Assembly: GCA_008360975.2 (NCBI GenBank)
Contig: VLJF02000046.1
Span: 3,224,001-3,288,000, forward strand
Length of the DNA stretch: 64,000 bases
Source of the DNA: Lichenostomus cassidix
Taxonomy: Eukaryota; Chordata; Aves; Passeriformes; Meliphagidae
Reading direction: 5' to 3'
The translations under genes were made by a program, and so were the position numbers. This document shows, piece by piece, positions 9,803-21,308 of the stretch (within the stretch, counting starts at the first letter, position 1; every line of letters begins with the position of its first letter). The notes below the pieces were generated by a model. The model was not told where the DNA came from. It searched no databases and saw only the letters and a program-made list of their open reading frames with translations.

Positions 9803-10383
9803 TGTCCAGGGTTAATGATAAGACTCTCTCCTCCGAGAGCGAAGGGCCCCGACACCCCCTCCCCCACCCACAACAGAACCTCTCAGATGAAAGTGAAGAA
9901 AAACTATTTATTTAACAAAACCACGCAGAGTGCCCTACAAGGCACAGGGGAAGGGGAAAAACAAGGTGAAAGGCAGTTATTCAACCTGAATAAAAAGTCC
10001 TTTTCTCAGACGCAGTCCCTCTCCTCCTCGCCCCCCCACCCGGGGCCGGGTGGAGCTCCCTGGAGAGCTCTGCTGTCCTCTGGCCCTCCTGGGTCTCCGG
10101 GTGGCAAAGCAGATCGAAGAGAAGGGGTCCAAACGAGGAAAAAAGAAGAAGAATGGAAAAAACGGGAACAAAGCTCACTCCGACCCCCGTCCAGCACGCA
10201 GTCTCTGCCCAGCGACGAATCCTCCCCCGGAGCGAGGCTTGGGGAAAATGTTTTCAAAAAAACCCGCGTTTCTCTCTGCGGCTGGGTGCAGTTAAAGAGA
10301 CAGGACCACACATTTTTTTTCTTTCTTGGGCATATAAGCCAACGATAGGGGATAAAGGATTATCATATCATCAATCCAAGACA
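9803..10383 (-). repeat. ERVL 5' LTR
   Basis: This 581-bp LTR pairs with 3912-4501. It starts TGTCTTGG on the minus strand and ends CCTGGACA. A minus-strand AATAAA lies at 9908-9913. A TATA-like box (minus strand CTTATATG) lies at 10331-10338, only about 45 bp from the LTR start. Differences from the 3' LTR are about 8 substitutions and a few indels in A, C or T runs. Confidence 0.92.
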
Positions 10384-10388
10384 TCTCC
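10384..10388. repeat. Target-site duplication, ERVL 5' side
   Basis: TCTCC abuts the 5' LTR and matches 3907-3911 exactly. Confidence 0.85.
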
Positions 10389-11770
10389 CAAACTTCCCCA
10401 AAATTTCCCTCCAAATTTCCCAAATTTTCCCCCAAACTTCCCTAAAATTTTCCCCAAGCTTCCTTGAAATTTTCCAAATTTTCCCAAAAATTCCCCCCAA
10501 ATTTTCCCAAAAATTCCCCAAATTTTCTTTAAAAAATCCCCAAACTTACCCCATTTTTCCCCCAAATTTTCATCCAAATTTCCCCAAAGCTTTCCCGAAA
10601 TTTCTCCAAAATTTCCCCCAAATTTTCCCAGAAATTTCCTTCAGTTCTTCCCATTTCTCTCTGAAATTTTCCCACAAAGTTCCCCAAAATTTCCCCAATT
10701 TCCCTCAGATTTCACCCCAATTTTCCCCCAAAATTTCTCCCCAAATTTCCCCTCGAATTTCCCCCATATTTCTCCAAATTTTCCCCAATTTTCCCCCAAA
10801 TTTCCCTAAAATGTCCCAAATTTCTCCCACATTTTCTTCCAAATTTCCCCAAAATTTCCTCAATTTCCCCCAAATTTTCCCAAAATTTCCCCCCAAACTT
10901 CCCCAAAATTTCTCCAAAATTTTTCCCCAAAATTTCCCAGTTTCCCCCTCATTTTTCCCAAATTTCTCCCCAAACTTCCCAAAAATTCCCCAATTTCTCT
11001 CAAATTTTCCCAGTTTTTTTCTCTGAACTTCCCCCTCGATTTCCCCAATTTTCCCCAATTTTTTCCACAAAATTTTCTCCCAAACTTTCCCAACATTTTC
11101 CCCCAATACCCCCAAATTTCCCCAATTTTCCCAAAATTTCCCCCAAACTTCCCTGAAATCTCCCCAAAATTTCCCCCAAATTTTCCTCATTTCCCCCAAT
11201 TTCCCCCAAGTTTTCTCCCAAATTTCCCCAGAAATTCCCCAAAATTTGCCTCAAATTTCCCCCAAAATTTCCCCAAAATTTTTCCACAATTTCTCTCAAA
11301 TTTTCCCAACATTCCTCCAAATTTTCCCCCATTTTCCCCCGAAATTTCCCAGAATTTTCTTTTAAAAAATCCCCAAACTTTCCCCAATTTTTGCCAAAAT
11401 TTTCACCCAAACTTCCCCAAAATTTTCCCAATTTCTCTCAAATTTTCCAAAAATTTTCCCCAAAAATCCCCCCAATTTTCCCCATTTTGACCAAAATTTC
11501 CCCAAAGTTCCCAAAAATTTTCACAAAATTTCCCCAAATTTCCCCATTTACCTCCCAATTTCCCCCAAATTTCTCCCCAAACTTCCCCAAAATTTCTCCC
11601 ATTTTTTCCCAAATTTCTCCCCAAACTTCCCCAAATTTCCCCCACAATTTTCCCCTCAAACTTCCCCAAAATTTCCACCACTTCACCCCATTTTTTCCCA
11701 AAATTTCCCCCAAATTTTCCCATTTCACTCCCAAAATTTCCCCCAATTTTATCCCAAATTTCCCCCAACG
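10389..11770. repeat. SatB satellite array, right part after the provirus
   Basis: About 1.4 kb of CCCAAATTTTCC-type units has hardly any G on the plus strand and A/T runs spaced about one helical turn apart. Open frames on both strands are long only because the repeat lacks stop codons. This array is longer than its paralogs at 29150-30250 and 60690-61770. Confidence 0.9.
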
Positions 11771-11862
11771 TCCCTAATGTCCCCAAATCCCCCAGTGTGT
11801 CCCCAATGTCCCATTAATGTCCCCAACATCCCCAATGTCCCCAGTGTCCCCAATGTCCCTGT
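11771..11862. repeat. Short GTCCCCAAT tandem array
   Basis: About nine units of the form GTCCCCAATGT close the satellite block. The same unit appears as a two- to three-copy bridge between SatA and SatB in each block. An inverted, much expanded relative lies at 30251-30800. Confidence 0.8.
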
Positions 11863-12140
11863 GATCAATCCATGTCATCATGTTGACTTTTCGCAAAGAT
11901 CCCAATGGATACTCTGTGTATTGTTTGAATTCTTTTCTTACAGAGGTAGCCTGGCTGGGAAAAGTTGCTGTGCAATGATGACTAAGGTCTTTCTTTCTAG
12001 TACCAGCTGAGTTTAATAGCAGTAAAATAGCTGTTCTGGTTGGATTCGAATGCTTGAAGTGTCTGCTTGAACTGGATCCCATCCCCCGGCCGGACCCTGC
12101 CTCTGACACTGCAACTATCAGCTCCTGGCGCTGCAGGAAC
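11863..12140. other. Unassigned spacer
   Basis: This is non-repetitive at the scale of the window. It contains weak splice-like signals (for example TTTTCTTACAG near 11932-11942) but no coding frame I recognise. Confidence 0.4.
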
Positions 12141-12860
12141 CACAGTCTGGGAGGGTGTGATGGGTTTGAGACAGGACATTGCCAGGACGACGCATGAAAA
12201 AGGGCAACCAGGCTCCAAGCTTGAAGCTGCAGAAAAGGCGATTTAATTACCTAACAGAATTGGAGAATAAATGCAAGGCAAAAATAAACTTTTCATACAT
12301 TATTTTGTTCACTCCCCCCTCCCTCTTACGAACCTATAGTATTCACCCCCTTTCCTCCTTTACAATCCACAAGCCAGGCGGGGGGGGCAGGGTGTGGGGT
12401 CTCTTTTCAGTTCACAGAGCAGATTCTCAAATTTACTCATCACCACAATTCTTCTACTACAAATACTCTTTATCTCTACTTGTTTCTCTCTCTCTCTCTC
12501 TCTCCAGACCGTTTTCTGCTCTCACCCCCACCCTCTTAAGAAGCAGTCTCTGCACTCACCCCAACCCCTTTCCCTCTTTCCAAACCAGCAACACAGACAG
12601 GGGGCAGGTTGAGGGGTCCTCTGGTCAGTCCAATCAGGAAAAGAGTGTGGGGGTGCGGCGGCCCGATGCTGCAGATCCCGAGTCCCCGAGGCCGGCAGTC
12701 GGCGTAATCCACGGGGACGCTGCCGAGGATGCCATCGCCTGGGACTCGGAGGAGGCCGGGCCGTAAACCGCTCTCTCCCTCCCCTGGAAAGTTTTTCCTA
12801 AGTTTATTGGTTTAAAGTTCGCTTCCCCGCCCCTATCACCGCCCCCGCTGCTTGCCCTCA
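12141..12860 (-). repeat. Probable LTR remnant, minus strand
   Basis: The block has a CpG-rich promoter-like half (12640-12860). On the minus strand it also has an ATTAAA polyadenylation-like signal near 12240, a CCAAT box near 12810, and an end reading CCCATCACA. A CT dinucleotide run lies near 12485-12510. These traits resemble an avian retroviral LTR read on the minus strand, but no partner LTR, internal region or target duplication is visible. Confidence 0.4.
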
Positions 12861-12865
12861 CTAGA

Positions 12866-13198
12866 ATGTTCTGTTGCCGGGCTTCCCCCATGAGTTGTTT
12901 GTAATCCCCTCCCTAGTTATATTTCATTTGCTCCCCCGCTTGTCCCTCATGTTGTCCCGGAGCCCCGTTGGCTCCGCCCCTGTTGTTCCTCCCCGGGAAA
13001 CCCCGTATTTCCCCCTAAAAACCCCCTCCCTTTGTTCTCTCGGCGTGGTGTGGCCGCGACCCCAGCCCCGCCGGGTTCTGCGCCCGGCAGCTGCGTGGAC
13101 CGCCCCACCCGAGAGCCCCCAGTGTGCCTCCCCCGCGCCGCTTGTCCTTTAATAAACTGCGCACTGGTGACTCTCAGCTCGTCGTACTCTCTTTATCA
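12866..13198 (+). repeat. Probable solo LTR, plus strand
   Basis: A C-rich U3-like part, a CCCCCTAAAAACCC TATA-like element near 13011, a GC-rich leader and TTTAATAAACTG (near 13148) in the R position resemble a gammaretrovirus-type LTR. The end is placed at TTTATCA. No second LTR and no convincing target duplication were found, so both ends are estimates. Confidence 0.45.
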
Positions 13199-14524
13199 CG
13201 GGAAGCGACCAGCGACTCCACGGCGTTCCTGCCCGGCAGGCACCCGCCTCCGCCGCGTGGTCCCTGCCGCTCCAAGGAGCGAGCCTGGGAACACTGAGGC
13301 TGACCGTAGCCGCCTCTGGGACAGAGTTGAACAGCCGGGAGGGCTGAGAGCTTGGGCCCAGGTGAGGCCTCTGAGGTCTCCCGAAGCCCCGGAAGCCATT
13401 GGGACTGAGGCGGCCGGACCCCTCCGGACCCTTACAACTTCAAAAGAGGTTCTCTACTTAGCCAGGGGTCCTTCCCACGAGAGACAGTCCTCTGAGAACT
13501 TCTTTGGCGTGGGTCCAATCTCATGAGCAACATCCCGCCCGAATTCTGCTGCAACATGAGTTCTTTTGTCCATAAGGTGCTGTGAGAGCACCTTGGCCTC
13601 TCCCAAGCCGAGGCCAGGCTGCTTCCATGCCAGGAGCAAGGCCTTTCTCTCCCAGTCAAGGCCTTTTGCAGTTTTAACTCTTAGATGAGACTCCCACTGG
13701 TTCACATTCTTTCCCAGGCATCCACCTCCTCCTCTGGAGTGAGCTGTGGGTGGATTTCTGCATCCTTATGGACTCCATGGGCTGCAGGAGGAATTTCTTG
13801 CTCCCCCATAGCTTCCACCACGGCTAGCAGAAAGTTTCAGCTCCAGTGCCGGAAGCACTGGAGCACCTCTTTCTCCCCTCTTCTTCACTGACCTTGGCAC
13901 TCTCCATGCTGTTCTCCCTCACATATTTTCACCTCCACCTCCTCCTCCTCCAACTACAAAGTGAAAGAAGTGCGCGCCTGCTTTGTTTTGAATTTTTCTT
14001 AAATATGTTTTCACAGAGGCGTAACCAGCACCTCCAATTGACCCAAACTTGGCCAGCAGCATGTCCATCATCTTCAGAGCCATCAGAGATTGGCTCTGCT
14101 GGACTTGATGTAAGAACTTCCAGAACTTGCACTCAGGACACACAGGAGCCATCTTTGTGCCACACCCCACCTCTCAGACACCTCCCCAGGCCTACTAGAA
14201 CAGCTTCTGAGGGGTCCAAATTTCTCCTAGATGTTAAAAACACTTCCCTGATGTTTTGGGCCAATCAAAACCACCACAGTGTCCCAGCTGGAGCAGCAGA
14301 GCCCAGCAGAGGCAGCCCATGGCCCCGGGCAGCACAGCCCCCGTGCTCTGCAGAGCAGCACCCCCAGCTCTGTGGGGCTGTGGGGAGCAGGGCAAGGGCT
14401 GCAGCAATGGCTGCTCAGGCCAGCACAGCCGTGTTGCCCTGGGAAAGGCTCTGTGGGCAGCTGGGATGTGCCAGGAGAAGAGCAGGAGCCCTTGTGTGTG
14501 TGCACAGGAGCCCTGGCAAGAGGC
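13199..14524. repeat. Degenerate interspersed repeats without a gene
   Basis: The stretch 13430-14230 has the look of an old avian dispersed element, mixing AT-rich and moderately GC-rich parts with one CTCCACCTC-type simple run near 13930. Open frames are short and start at arbitrary codons. I cannot name the family and see no gene. Confidence 0.4.
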
Positions 14525-16590
14525 TGCCCTGGCCCTGGGGCTGTAGGAGCTGCCCAATGAGCATCTCCTGAGCATTCCAGAGCCAGAGTCGCTGTCCCTG
14601 ACCTGCAGTGCCTCCAATTCCTGCTGCAGGGCCAGGCAGGGCTGGGCTGCTCTGCAGGGCTGCAGATGGGACATGGATTTCAGTGCTGGGAGATGGAGAG
14701 AAGGAGCAGATTCCAGCAAGGCTGTGCCTGGGACAGCTTGGGAGCCACAGGAGCTTTAGCAGGGTGTGGGAAGAAGGCAGGAGTTGGGAATCCCACAGGA
14801 ATTGGCCATTCCTCAGCCAAACACAGCTTTTTGTTTGAAGTAAACAAGGGAGGACAGAGGGACATGAGGAAAGCTTTGGGAGCTCCCAGGGTCAGAGGGA
14901 GGTGGGGAAATGGGGCAGTGGGTAAAGTCTGCAAGGGAAGCAGCACAGGCCTAGGCCAGGGGAGGAGAGCTGCAGTGGGGTGACCAAAGGCCTTGGTGGG
15001 GCTGGGACCACCCCCTGCCAGCAGCAATGACATTTGTGTCCCCTGGCTGTGGCTGCTGTCCCTGCCACTGAGGCCCATGAGAAGACACCAGTTCCTTCCA
15101 GCCCCAGGGCTTGTGGCCTCCTCCCCCAGCCCACAGAGCTTTGCAGGGCTCCTGCTGCTCTCCTGCCCTCACCATCCCACACCCCACATCCCACTGCTCC
15201 GGGAGAGCCACGAGCATCCTGTGAGGCCACCGATCCCCATTGCCAGGGCATGGGGGTCAGGCCTTGGCTGTCCTGCTTGGCCAAGCCCAGGCAGGGCTTT
15301 CACAGCCACATTGCAGAGTCCATTTCCCACCTGGAGCCGCTGGTGCCTCTGAGTTCTGCTTCCCCAGCCCTAGGGATGCTCTCCTTGGCTGCTCATTGCC
15401 CCCATGGTCTCTTGGCAGGGATGGCCTCAGTGGGGGCTGCTGACATCCTCAGCAACTTGGAGGTTGCTGAAGTATTTTACTTCTCCAGAGGCTTTTTCAG
15501 CCTTCAGCTCTTCACTTCAGGAATTCAGTGCCAAAGGCTCATTAACATTTCAAAACACCCTAACCAGACAAGCTCCTGGGAATAATTTAAGTTTTCAATT
15601 GTTTTGAGGTTAATTATACAGGTTTCAGAAGTCTATTGGCAGTGAATATACTGTGTTTAAAACAATGTTGAGAGAATTGTTTTGCCCTGTTCAGTTTTCT
15701 TTTCCTATTTATAGATTGATATCAGTAATCTCCAATTGATATCGACCCCTACCATCTTCTAATGCAGTCTGAACAGCTATGAAAATCAAGGCCCTTTATG
15801 GCTGACAATCAATCAGACTCTATCCCTAACCCCCTCCCCACCATTTCCCTCCTCCAAGCCCTGGGACTCAGAGCAGCTTTGTGCAAATCTCAGCTTCCTC
15901 CACTCCAGGCTGCACCTGCAGCTTTCAGCTCCTTGGCACAAACTCCCAGCTGCTTTCCTTGGAGAAGGAGCTGCCTGAGACACAGAGGGATGTTCATTTA
16001 TTGTCAGCAAACAGTAGCAAGGGAATGCAGAGCTCCATAAAAGACAGAAGTCCAGCCCAAGGAGTGCTGGGCAATGGAGTCACATCCAGGGGTGTCCCCA
16101 GGGCTCAGGATTGGGGCCACTTCAGTTAAATCTCTTTATTGCTGATCTGGATGAGGCACCGAGGGCACCCTCAGTCAGTTGCCAGGTGCCCCCAGGCTGG
16201 GTGAGAGTGTGGCTGTGCTGGAGGGCAGGAAGCTCTGCAGAGGGATCTGGACAGGCTGCAGCCATGGGCCCAGGACAATTGGATGAGGTTCAGCAAGGCC
16301 AAGGGCTGCGTCCTGCCCTGGGGTCACAACCACACCAAATCCCTGGCCGTGCCCTGGCCCTGATCCCCACAGCCTGTCCTGTTTGCTTCATCCCTCCGTT
16401 GCGAGGGACTTTGTGGGCCAAGGGAGCTCTGCTCTGGGGATGGAGGGAGGTGCAAGTGCAACCACTGGAGTGGGAACCACAAGTGATCAGGTTTGTGTCC
16501 TTTGGGGTCAGGAACAGGTAAAACTTAGAGGCAAAGAAAAGTCTTTTGCTCACAACAAAGTTGAACAGGATACAATTTAATAACCATCAC
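14525..16590 (+). repeat. X repeat unit, copy 2, forward, with CR1 piece
   Basis: This is a forward copy of X that matches 58.1-59.9 kb and 18.87-20.43 kb and is inverted relative to 24.34-26.46 kb. Within it, 16100-16340 is a CR1 coding-region fragment (the part reading CTGCAGAGGGATCTGGACAG). Homology with the 24 kb copy continues to about 16800, past the CR1 piece. No protein is recognised. Confidence 0.8.
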
Positions 16591-18229
16591 AGCTCTTACC
16601 TCAGTAGTGTGATATGTCCCAGCAATATGTGGCCGCTCCACCATTCACAGCGGATTTCTGTACAAGACTAATTTTAGACAAAGATGATTCTATGATAGGT
16701 ATAAACAGGATTATGGTGTTTTGTTAGTATGCTGTGCCTGGGGTGGAGGTAAAATAGCTAAAACATTGCTCTATTGGCAAAGCTGTCAGCATTCTATATA
16801 GAATGGGGTCATGCTGCTTTTGCTCCCAGCCAGGGCCATTGCCATGGGGAATCCCCTGCAGGGGCAGACACTGCCATTTGTGCCTCTGGGATTCCATGAG
16901 ATTCCTGCCAAGAAAAGCTCTCCTCCTCCTTGAAGCCCTTCATGGGCACAGAGGCCTGAGAGACCTTCCCAGGACAGACTCAGGCCAAGGAGCCCTTGAG
17001 TCCCTCAGCCCCACATCGGTGTCTGCTGGAACTCAATCCCCCTCCCCATCCCACAGCAGCCCCACATTTCCCTCCTCCAGCCTTGGTCTCCAGCACAGCC
17101 ATGGAGGCTCTTTTGGCTCTGCACTTTTCCTGCAGCCACCAAGGCCAGCTGAGCTCTGCATTTCCCACACTCAGCCCTGCCCAGCACAGGCAATGCCCAG
17201 CAATTCCTTGTCTGCTGCTGGCCTTGCTGTCACCCCTGGCAGCAGCTCTGTGTGCCCTTTGTGCCCCGCTGCCCCAGCCATGGTGCCACAGCCCCCTGTG
17301 CAGCCCAGCCCAGGCCAGGAGCATTCCGGGTGGGAACAGCCCCTGTGCCGTGGTGCCCACAGCAGCCCCTGGGGCTCTGTGCCCCCATGGCCTCCCTGCT
17401 GGGCAGCCTCTCCAAGCTCCTGCACAGCCCGTGGCACCTGTGGGCCTTCCCAGCCAGCCCTGCCCCAGGCTCTGCCGGGCTCGGGGCCAGCAGAGAGGCC
17501 GGGCAGGGCTGGCCATTGCCGGGAACAGGCCCTGAGCCCCGCAGCAGGATGGAGCTGGGGCACAGCCAAACTCACCTGCAAACCTGGGCTGAGCAGCCAG
17601 GGCTGGCAACGGCTGGGGACAGAGGCTGGGGCTGACAAATGTCCTGGGCTCCCTCCCTGCTCTGTCCGTGCCACCAAGGGCACAGAGCAGCCTCCTCTCT
17701 CAGCCACTTGCCTGTTTTCCATGCCTTCCCCAGGCCCTGGCTCTGCCCCACAAGCCCTGGGCTCAGTCCTGCCCCTGCACGCTCACACAGGCTGAGATGG
17801 ACACTGATGGTTTCTCTGGCAGCTTCTCTCAGCCCAGCCCAGCTCCCTCCAAGCTCTGCCAGCTGCCCTGAGCTCTCTGCAGCACCAAGGGCCTCTCCTC
17901 AGCACAGCCCAGCCGCCTCTGGCCCCACAGCCCTGCTCAGGCCAGGCTGCTCTGGGCAGTGGCCCCATGGCCTCAGCCCCTCTGAAGGGCACAGCAGCAG
18001 CTGGAGCTGCCAGAGGACTCAGCCCCAGCCATGGGGGAATGTGCTTGGCCAAAGGAAAAGGAGGCTCCCTGTGTGCCCTGCTCTCCTGTCCAGGAGATGC
18101 TGAGAGCTTTGCAGCTCCTCCTGCCATCCCATCTCCCCAGATCAGCACAACAGCCCTGGCCTTGTGGCCATCAGGAGCTGTTCCTGCTCCAGGCCCAGGG
18201 CTCATCCCAAAGCTGGGGCAGACAGAAAG
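16591..18229. other. GC-rich unassigned sequence up to the gap
   Basis: The first 200 bp are the inverted counterpart of 24.15-24.34 kb. The rest is rich in CAGCCC and CTGGG words. It contains a 330-codon Pro/Ser-rich open frame at 16803-17795 with overlapping open frames on the other strand, a pattern produced by base composition. No gene is supported. Confidence 0.5.
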
Positions 18230-18729
18230 NNNNNNNNNNNNNNNNNNNNNNNNNNNNNNNNNNNNNNNNNNNNNNNNNNNNNNNNNNNNNNNNNNNNNNN
18301 NNNNNNNNNNNNNNNNNNNNNNNNNNNNNNNNNNNNNNNNNNNNNNNNNNNNNNNNNNNNNNNNNNNNNNNNNNNNNNNNNNNNNNNNNNNNNNNNNNNN
18401 NNNNNNNNNNNNNNNNNNNNNNNNNNNNNNNNNNNNNNNNNNNNNNNNNNNNNNNNNNNNNNNNNNNNNNNNNNNNNNNNNNNNNNNNNNNNNNNNNNNN
18501 NNNNNNNNNNNNNNNNNNNNNNNNNNNNNNNNNNNNNNNNNNNNNNNNNNNNNNNNNNNNNNNNNNNNNNNNNNNNNNNNNNNNNNNNNNNNNNNNNNNN
18601 NNNNNNNNNNNNNNNNNNNNNNNNNNNNNNNNNNNNNNNNNNNNNNNNNNNNNNNNNNNNNNNNNNNNNNNNNNNNNNNNNNNNNNNNNNNNNNNNNNNN
18701 NNNNNNNNNNNNNNNNNNNNNNNNNNNNN
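18230..18729. other. Assembly gap, 500 N
   Basis: Exactly 500 ambiguous bases, a conventional placeholder size. Sequence on the right starts inside a CR1 tail that leads into X, so the missing part probably includes the rest of that CR1. Open frames reported across it are meaningless. Confidence 0.98.
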
Positions 18730-18865
18730 CTGGAGCTGGTTAAGGAAAGATTGGATGTGGCACTTGGTGCCATGGTCTGGGTGACAAGCTGGTGTAAGGT
18801 CACAGGTTGGACCTGATGGCCTCAAAGGTCTTTTCCAACCTGTTTTATCCTGTGATTCTGTGATT
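18730..18865 (+). mobile_element. CR1: CR1 LINE 3' end
   Basis: The stretch ends with the CR1 3' consensus, including CTCAAAGGTCTTTTCCAACC and a short ATTCTGTG tail. Its 5' part is lost in the gap. It directly precedes an X unit, the same order as at 58.1 kb. Confidence 0.8.
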
Positions 18866-20430
18866 GTGTCTCTGGGGCACCAGGAGCTGCCTGAGGAGCC
18901 CTGGGGCAACTCTCTGCTGCTGTCCTGGGCAGCAGGGCTGGCCCTGGGGCTGCAGGAGCTGCCTGAGCTGAGCATCTCCTGAGCATTCCAGAGCCAGAGT
19001 CGCTGTCCCTGACCTCCAGTTCCTCCAGTTCCTGCTGCAGGGCCAGACAGGGCTGGGCTGCTCTGTGGGGCTGCAGATGGGACATGGATTTCAGTGCTGG
19101 GAGATGGAGAGAAGGAGCAGATTCCAGCAAGGCTGTGCCTGGGACAGCTTGGGTGCCACAGGAGCTTTAGCAGGGTGTGGGAAGAAGGCAGGAGTTGGGA
19201 ATCCCACAGGAATTGGCCATTCCTCAGCCAAACACAGCTTTTTGTTTGAAGCACCAACAAGGGAGGACAGAGGGACATGAGGAAAGCTTTGGGAGCTCCC
19301 AGGGTCAGAGGGAGGTGGGAAATGGGGCAGTGGGTAAAGTCTGCAAGGGAAGCAGCACAGGCCTAGACCAGGGGAGGAGAGCTGCACTGGGGTGACCAAA
19401 GGCCTTGGGGGGGCTGGGACCACCCCCTGCCAGCAGCAATGACATTTGTGTCCCCTGGCTGTGGCTGCTGTCCCTGCCACTGAGGCCCATGAGAAGACAC
19501 CAGTTCCTTGCAGCCCCAGGGCTTGTGGCCTCCTCCCCCAGCCCACAGAGCTTTGCAGGGCTCCTGCTGCTCTCCTGCCCTCACCATCCCACACCCCACA
19601 TCCCACTGCTCCGGGAGAGCCACGAGCATCCTGTGAGGCCACCGATCCCCATTGCCAGGGCATGGGGGTCAGGCCTTGGCTGTCCTGCTTGGCCAAGCCC
19701 AGGCAGGGCTTTCACAGCCACATTGCAGAGTCCATTTCCCACCTGGAGCCGCTGGTGCCTCTGAGTTCTGCTTCCCCAGCCCCAGGGATGCTCTCCTTGG
19801 CTGCTCATTGCCCCCATGGTCTCTTGGCAGGGATGGGCTCAGTGGGGGCTGCTGACATCCTCAGCAACTTGGAGGTTGCTGCTGAATTTTCTTTCTCTAG
19901 AGGCTTTTTTAGCCTTCAGCTCTTCACTTCAGGAATTCAGTGCCAAAGGACTCATCGTCATTCAAAACACCCTAACAAGACAAGCCCCTTGGAAGCATTT
20001 AGGACTTCGATTGTTTTGTGGTTAATTATACAGGTTTCAGAAGTCTATTGACAGGGAGTACACTGTATTTAAAACAATGCACAGAGAATTATTTTGTCCT
20101 GTTCAGTTTTCTTTTCCTTTTTATAGATTGATATCAGTAATCTCCAATTGATATTGATCTCCAGCATCTCCTAATGCAATCTGAATAGATATGAACATCA
20201 AGACCCTTAATGCCTGACAATCAATCAGATTCTGTCCCTAACCCCCACCCCACCACTTCCCTCATCCAAGCCCTGGGACTCAGAGCAGCATTGTGCAAAT
20301 CTCAGCTTCCTCCACTCCAGGCTGCACCTGCAGCTTTCAGCTCCTTGGCACAAACTCCCAGCTGCTTTCCTTGGAGAAGGAGCTGCCTGAGACACAGAGG
20401 GATGTTCATTTATTGTCAGCAAACTGAACC
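18866..20430 (+). repeat. X repeat unit, copy 3, forward, truncated
   Basis: This is collinear with 14.57-16.0 kb and 58.11-59.6 kb, but it breaks off after the motif GTCAGCAAAC, where other copies continue with the internal CR1 fragment. The break coincides with an A-rich tract. Confidence 0.8.
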
Positions 20431-20449
20431 AAAAGAAGGCACATCTCCA

Positions 20450-20579
20450 TTAAAAAAAAAAAAAAAAAAAAACCAACAAAAACCAAAAAACCCCAAAAAC
20501 CAAAAAACAATCAAAAAAACACAAACAAACAAAACCCCAAATAAACCAAAACAAACAAACAAACAAACAAACAAACAAG
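20450..20579. repeat. Poly-A and CAAA-rich tract
   Basis: About 20 consecutive A are followed by A/C-rich sequence that ends in a clean CAAA tandem run. It truncates X copy 3 and may be the tail of a retrotransposed or expanded simple sequence. Confidence 0.85.
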
Positions 20580-21308
20580 TCTGCCATATATTAAATCCAC
20601 TTTCCACAGCAGACAGTCTCAGACCAATGGAAAACACATTCTGTGCCCAACACAGATCCCAAGATGCCCCCAAACCCTCCCTGCCCCAATTCTGCCCAGA
20701 TTTGCTCTTTGCACACACGAGTCACACACTGAAGTCATGAGCTCCCTGCATGGCCAGAGGGAGGAAAAGAGAGAACGTGGATGAAGAACTCTCTTGTGCA
20801 GAGCTACAGCTGCACTAATCCCAATATTCTGGGGTCACAGGAACTTGATCCAACACCCTCTGCAGCATCTGTTCCCTGGCACTCCTGGTTCTGGGCTTGG
20901 GGTTCTGTGCTTGTTCTCAACAGGGGCTCCTGGCTGTGAGCTCTGAATCCCAACAATGGCTCAGGGTCCTTGCTTTGGTCACGAGGTCCTCCAGCATCCA
21001 CCAGTGCCTGGGGGATGTGGATCCTCTTACCTGGCTCACCTGGAGCTGCTCGTGGCCATCCCACAGTGGGCACAGGGCACCCCAGGATGCCCAGATGGGG
21101 TCACTGTGTCCCCTGGGGGGGACATGGCCCAGGGACAGAGCCAGGGAAGCAGCAGGAAACCAGAGCCCAGGGCAGGATGTGACTCACGTGGGCACTGGGA
21201 CATGAAGAGGATACCAACACAGACCAGAGGCTTTGGGTGCCTCAGGTGTCCTGGCACAGCAGGAGATGGGAGAATCCCCCAAGCCTTGCACCATGCCCAG
21301 TCCCACAG
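20580..21308. other. Unassigned sequence upstream of the JAK3-like exons
   Basis: No N-terminal JAK exons are recognised here, although the reading frame of the first JAK3-like exon happens to stay open back to about 20956. The sequence is moderately GC-rich and low in simple repeats. Confidence 0.4.

Larger units (their letters stand above)
3912..10383 (-). mobile_element. Near-intact ERVL-type provirus without env
   Basis: A 6.47 kb minus-strand provirus has two LTRs that begin TG and end CA, a 5-bp TCTCC duplication, a primer binding site, gag, an intact protease-RT-RNase H-integrase frame, and a polypurine tract. There is no envelope gene, as expected for ERVL. The LTRs differ by about 8 substitutions plus a few homopolymer length changes over roughly 580 bp (about 1.4%), so the insertion is fairly young. 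Gag contains an in-frame UGA and is separated from pol by an in-frame UAG. The element interrupts a SatB array. Confidence 0.93.

Noticed and set aside
16803..17795. 330-codon Pro/Ser-rich open frame
   Set aside because: There are overlapping open frames on both strands in GC-rich repeats, with no domain, no splice context and no conservation signal.
18031..18816. Open frames spanning the N run
   Set aside because: They consist largely of ambiguous residues across an assembly gap.
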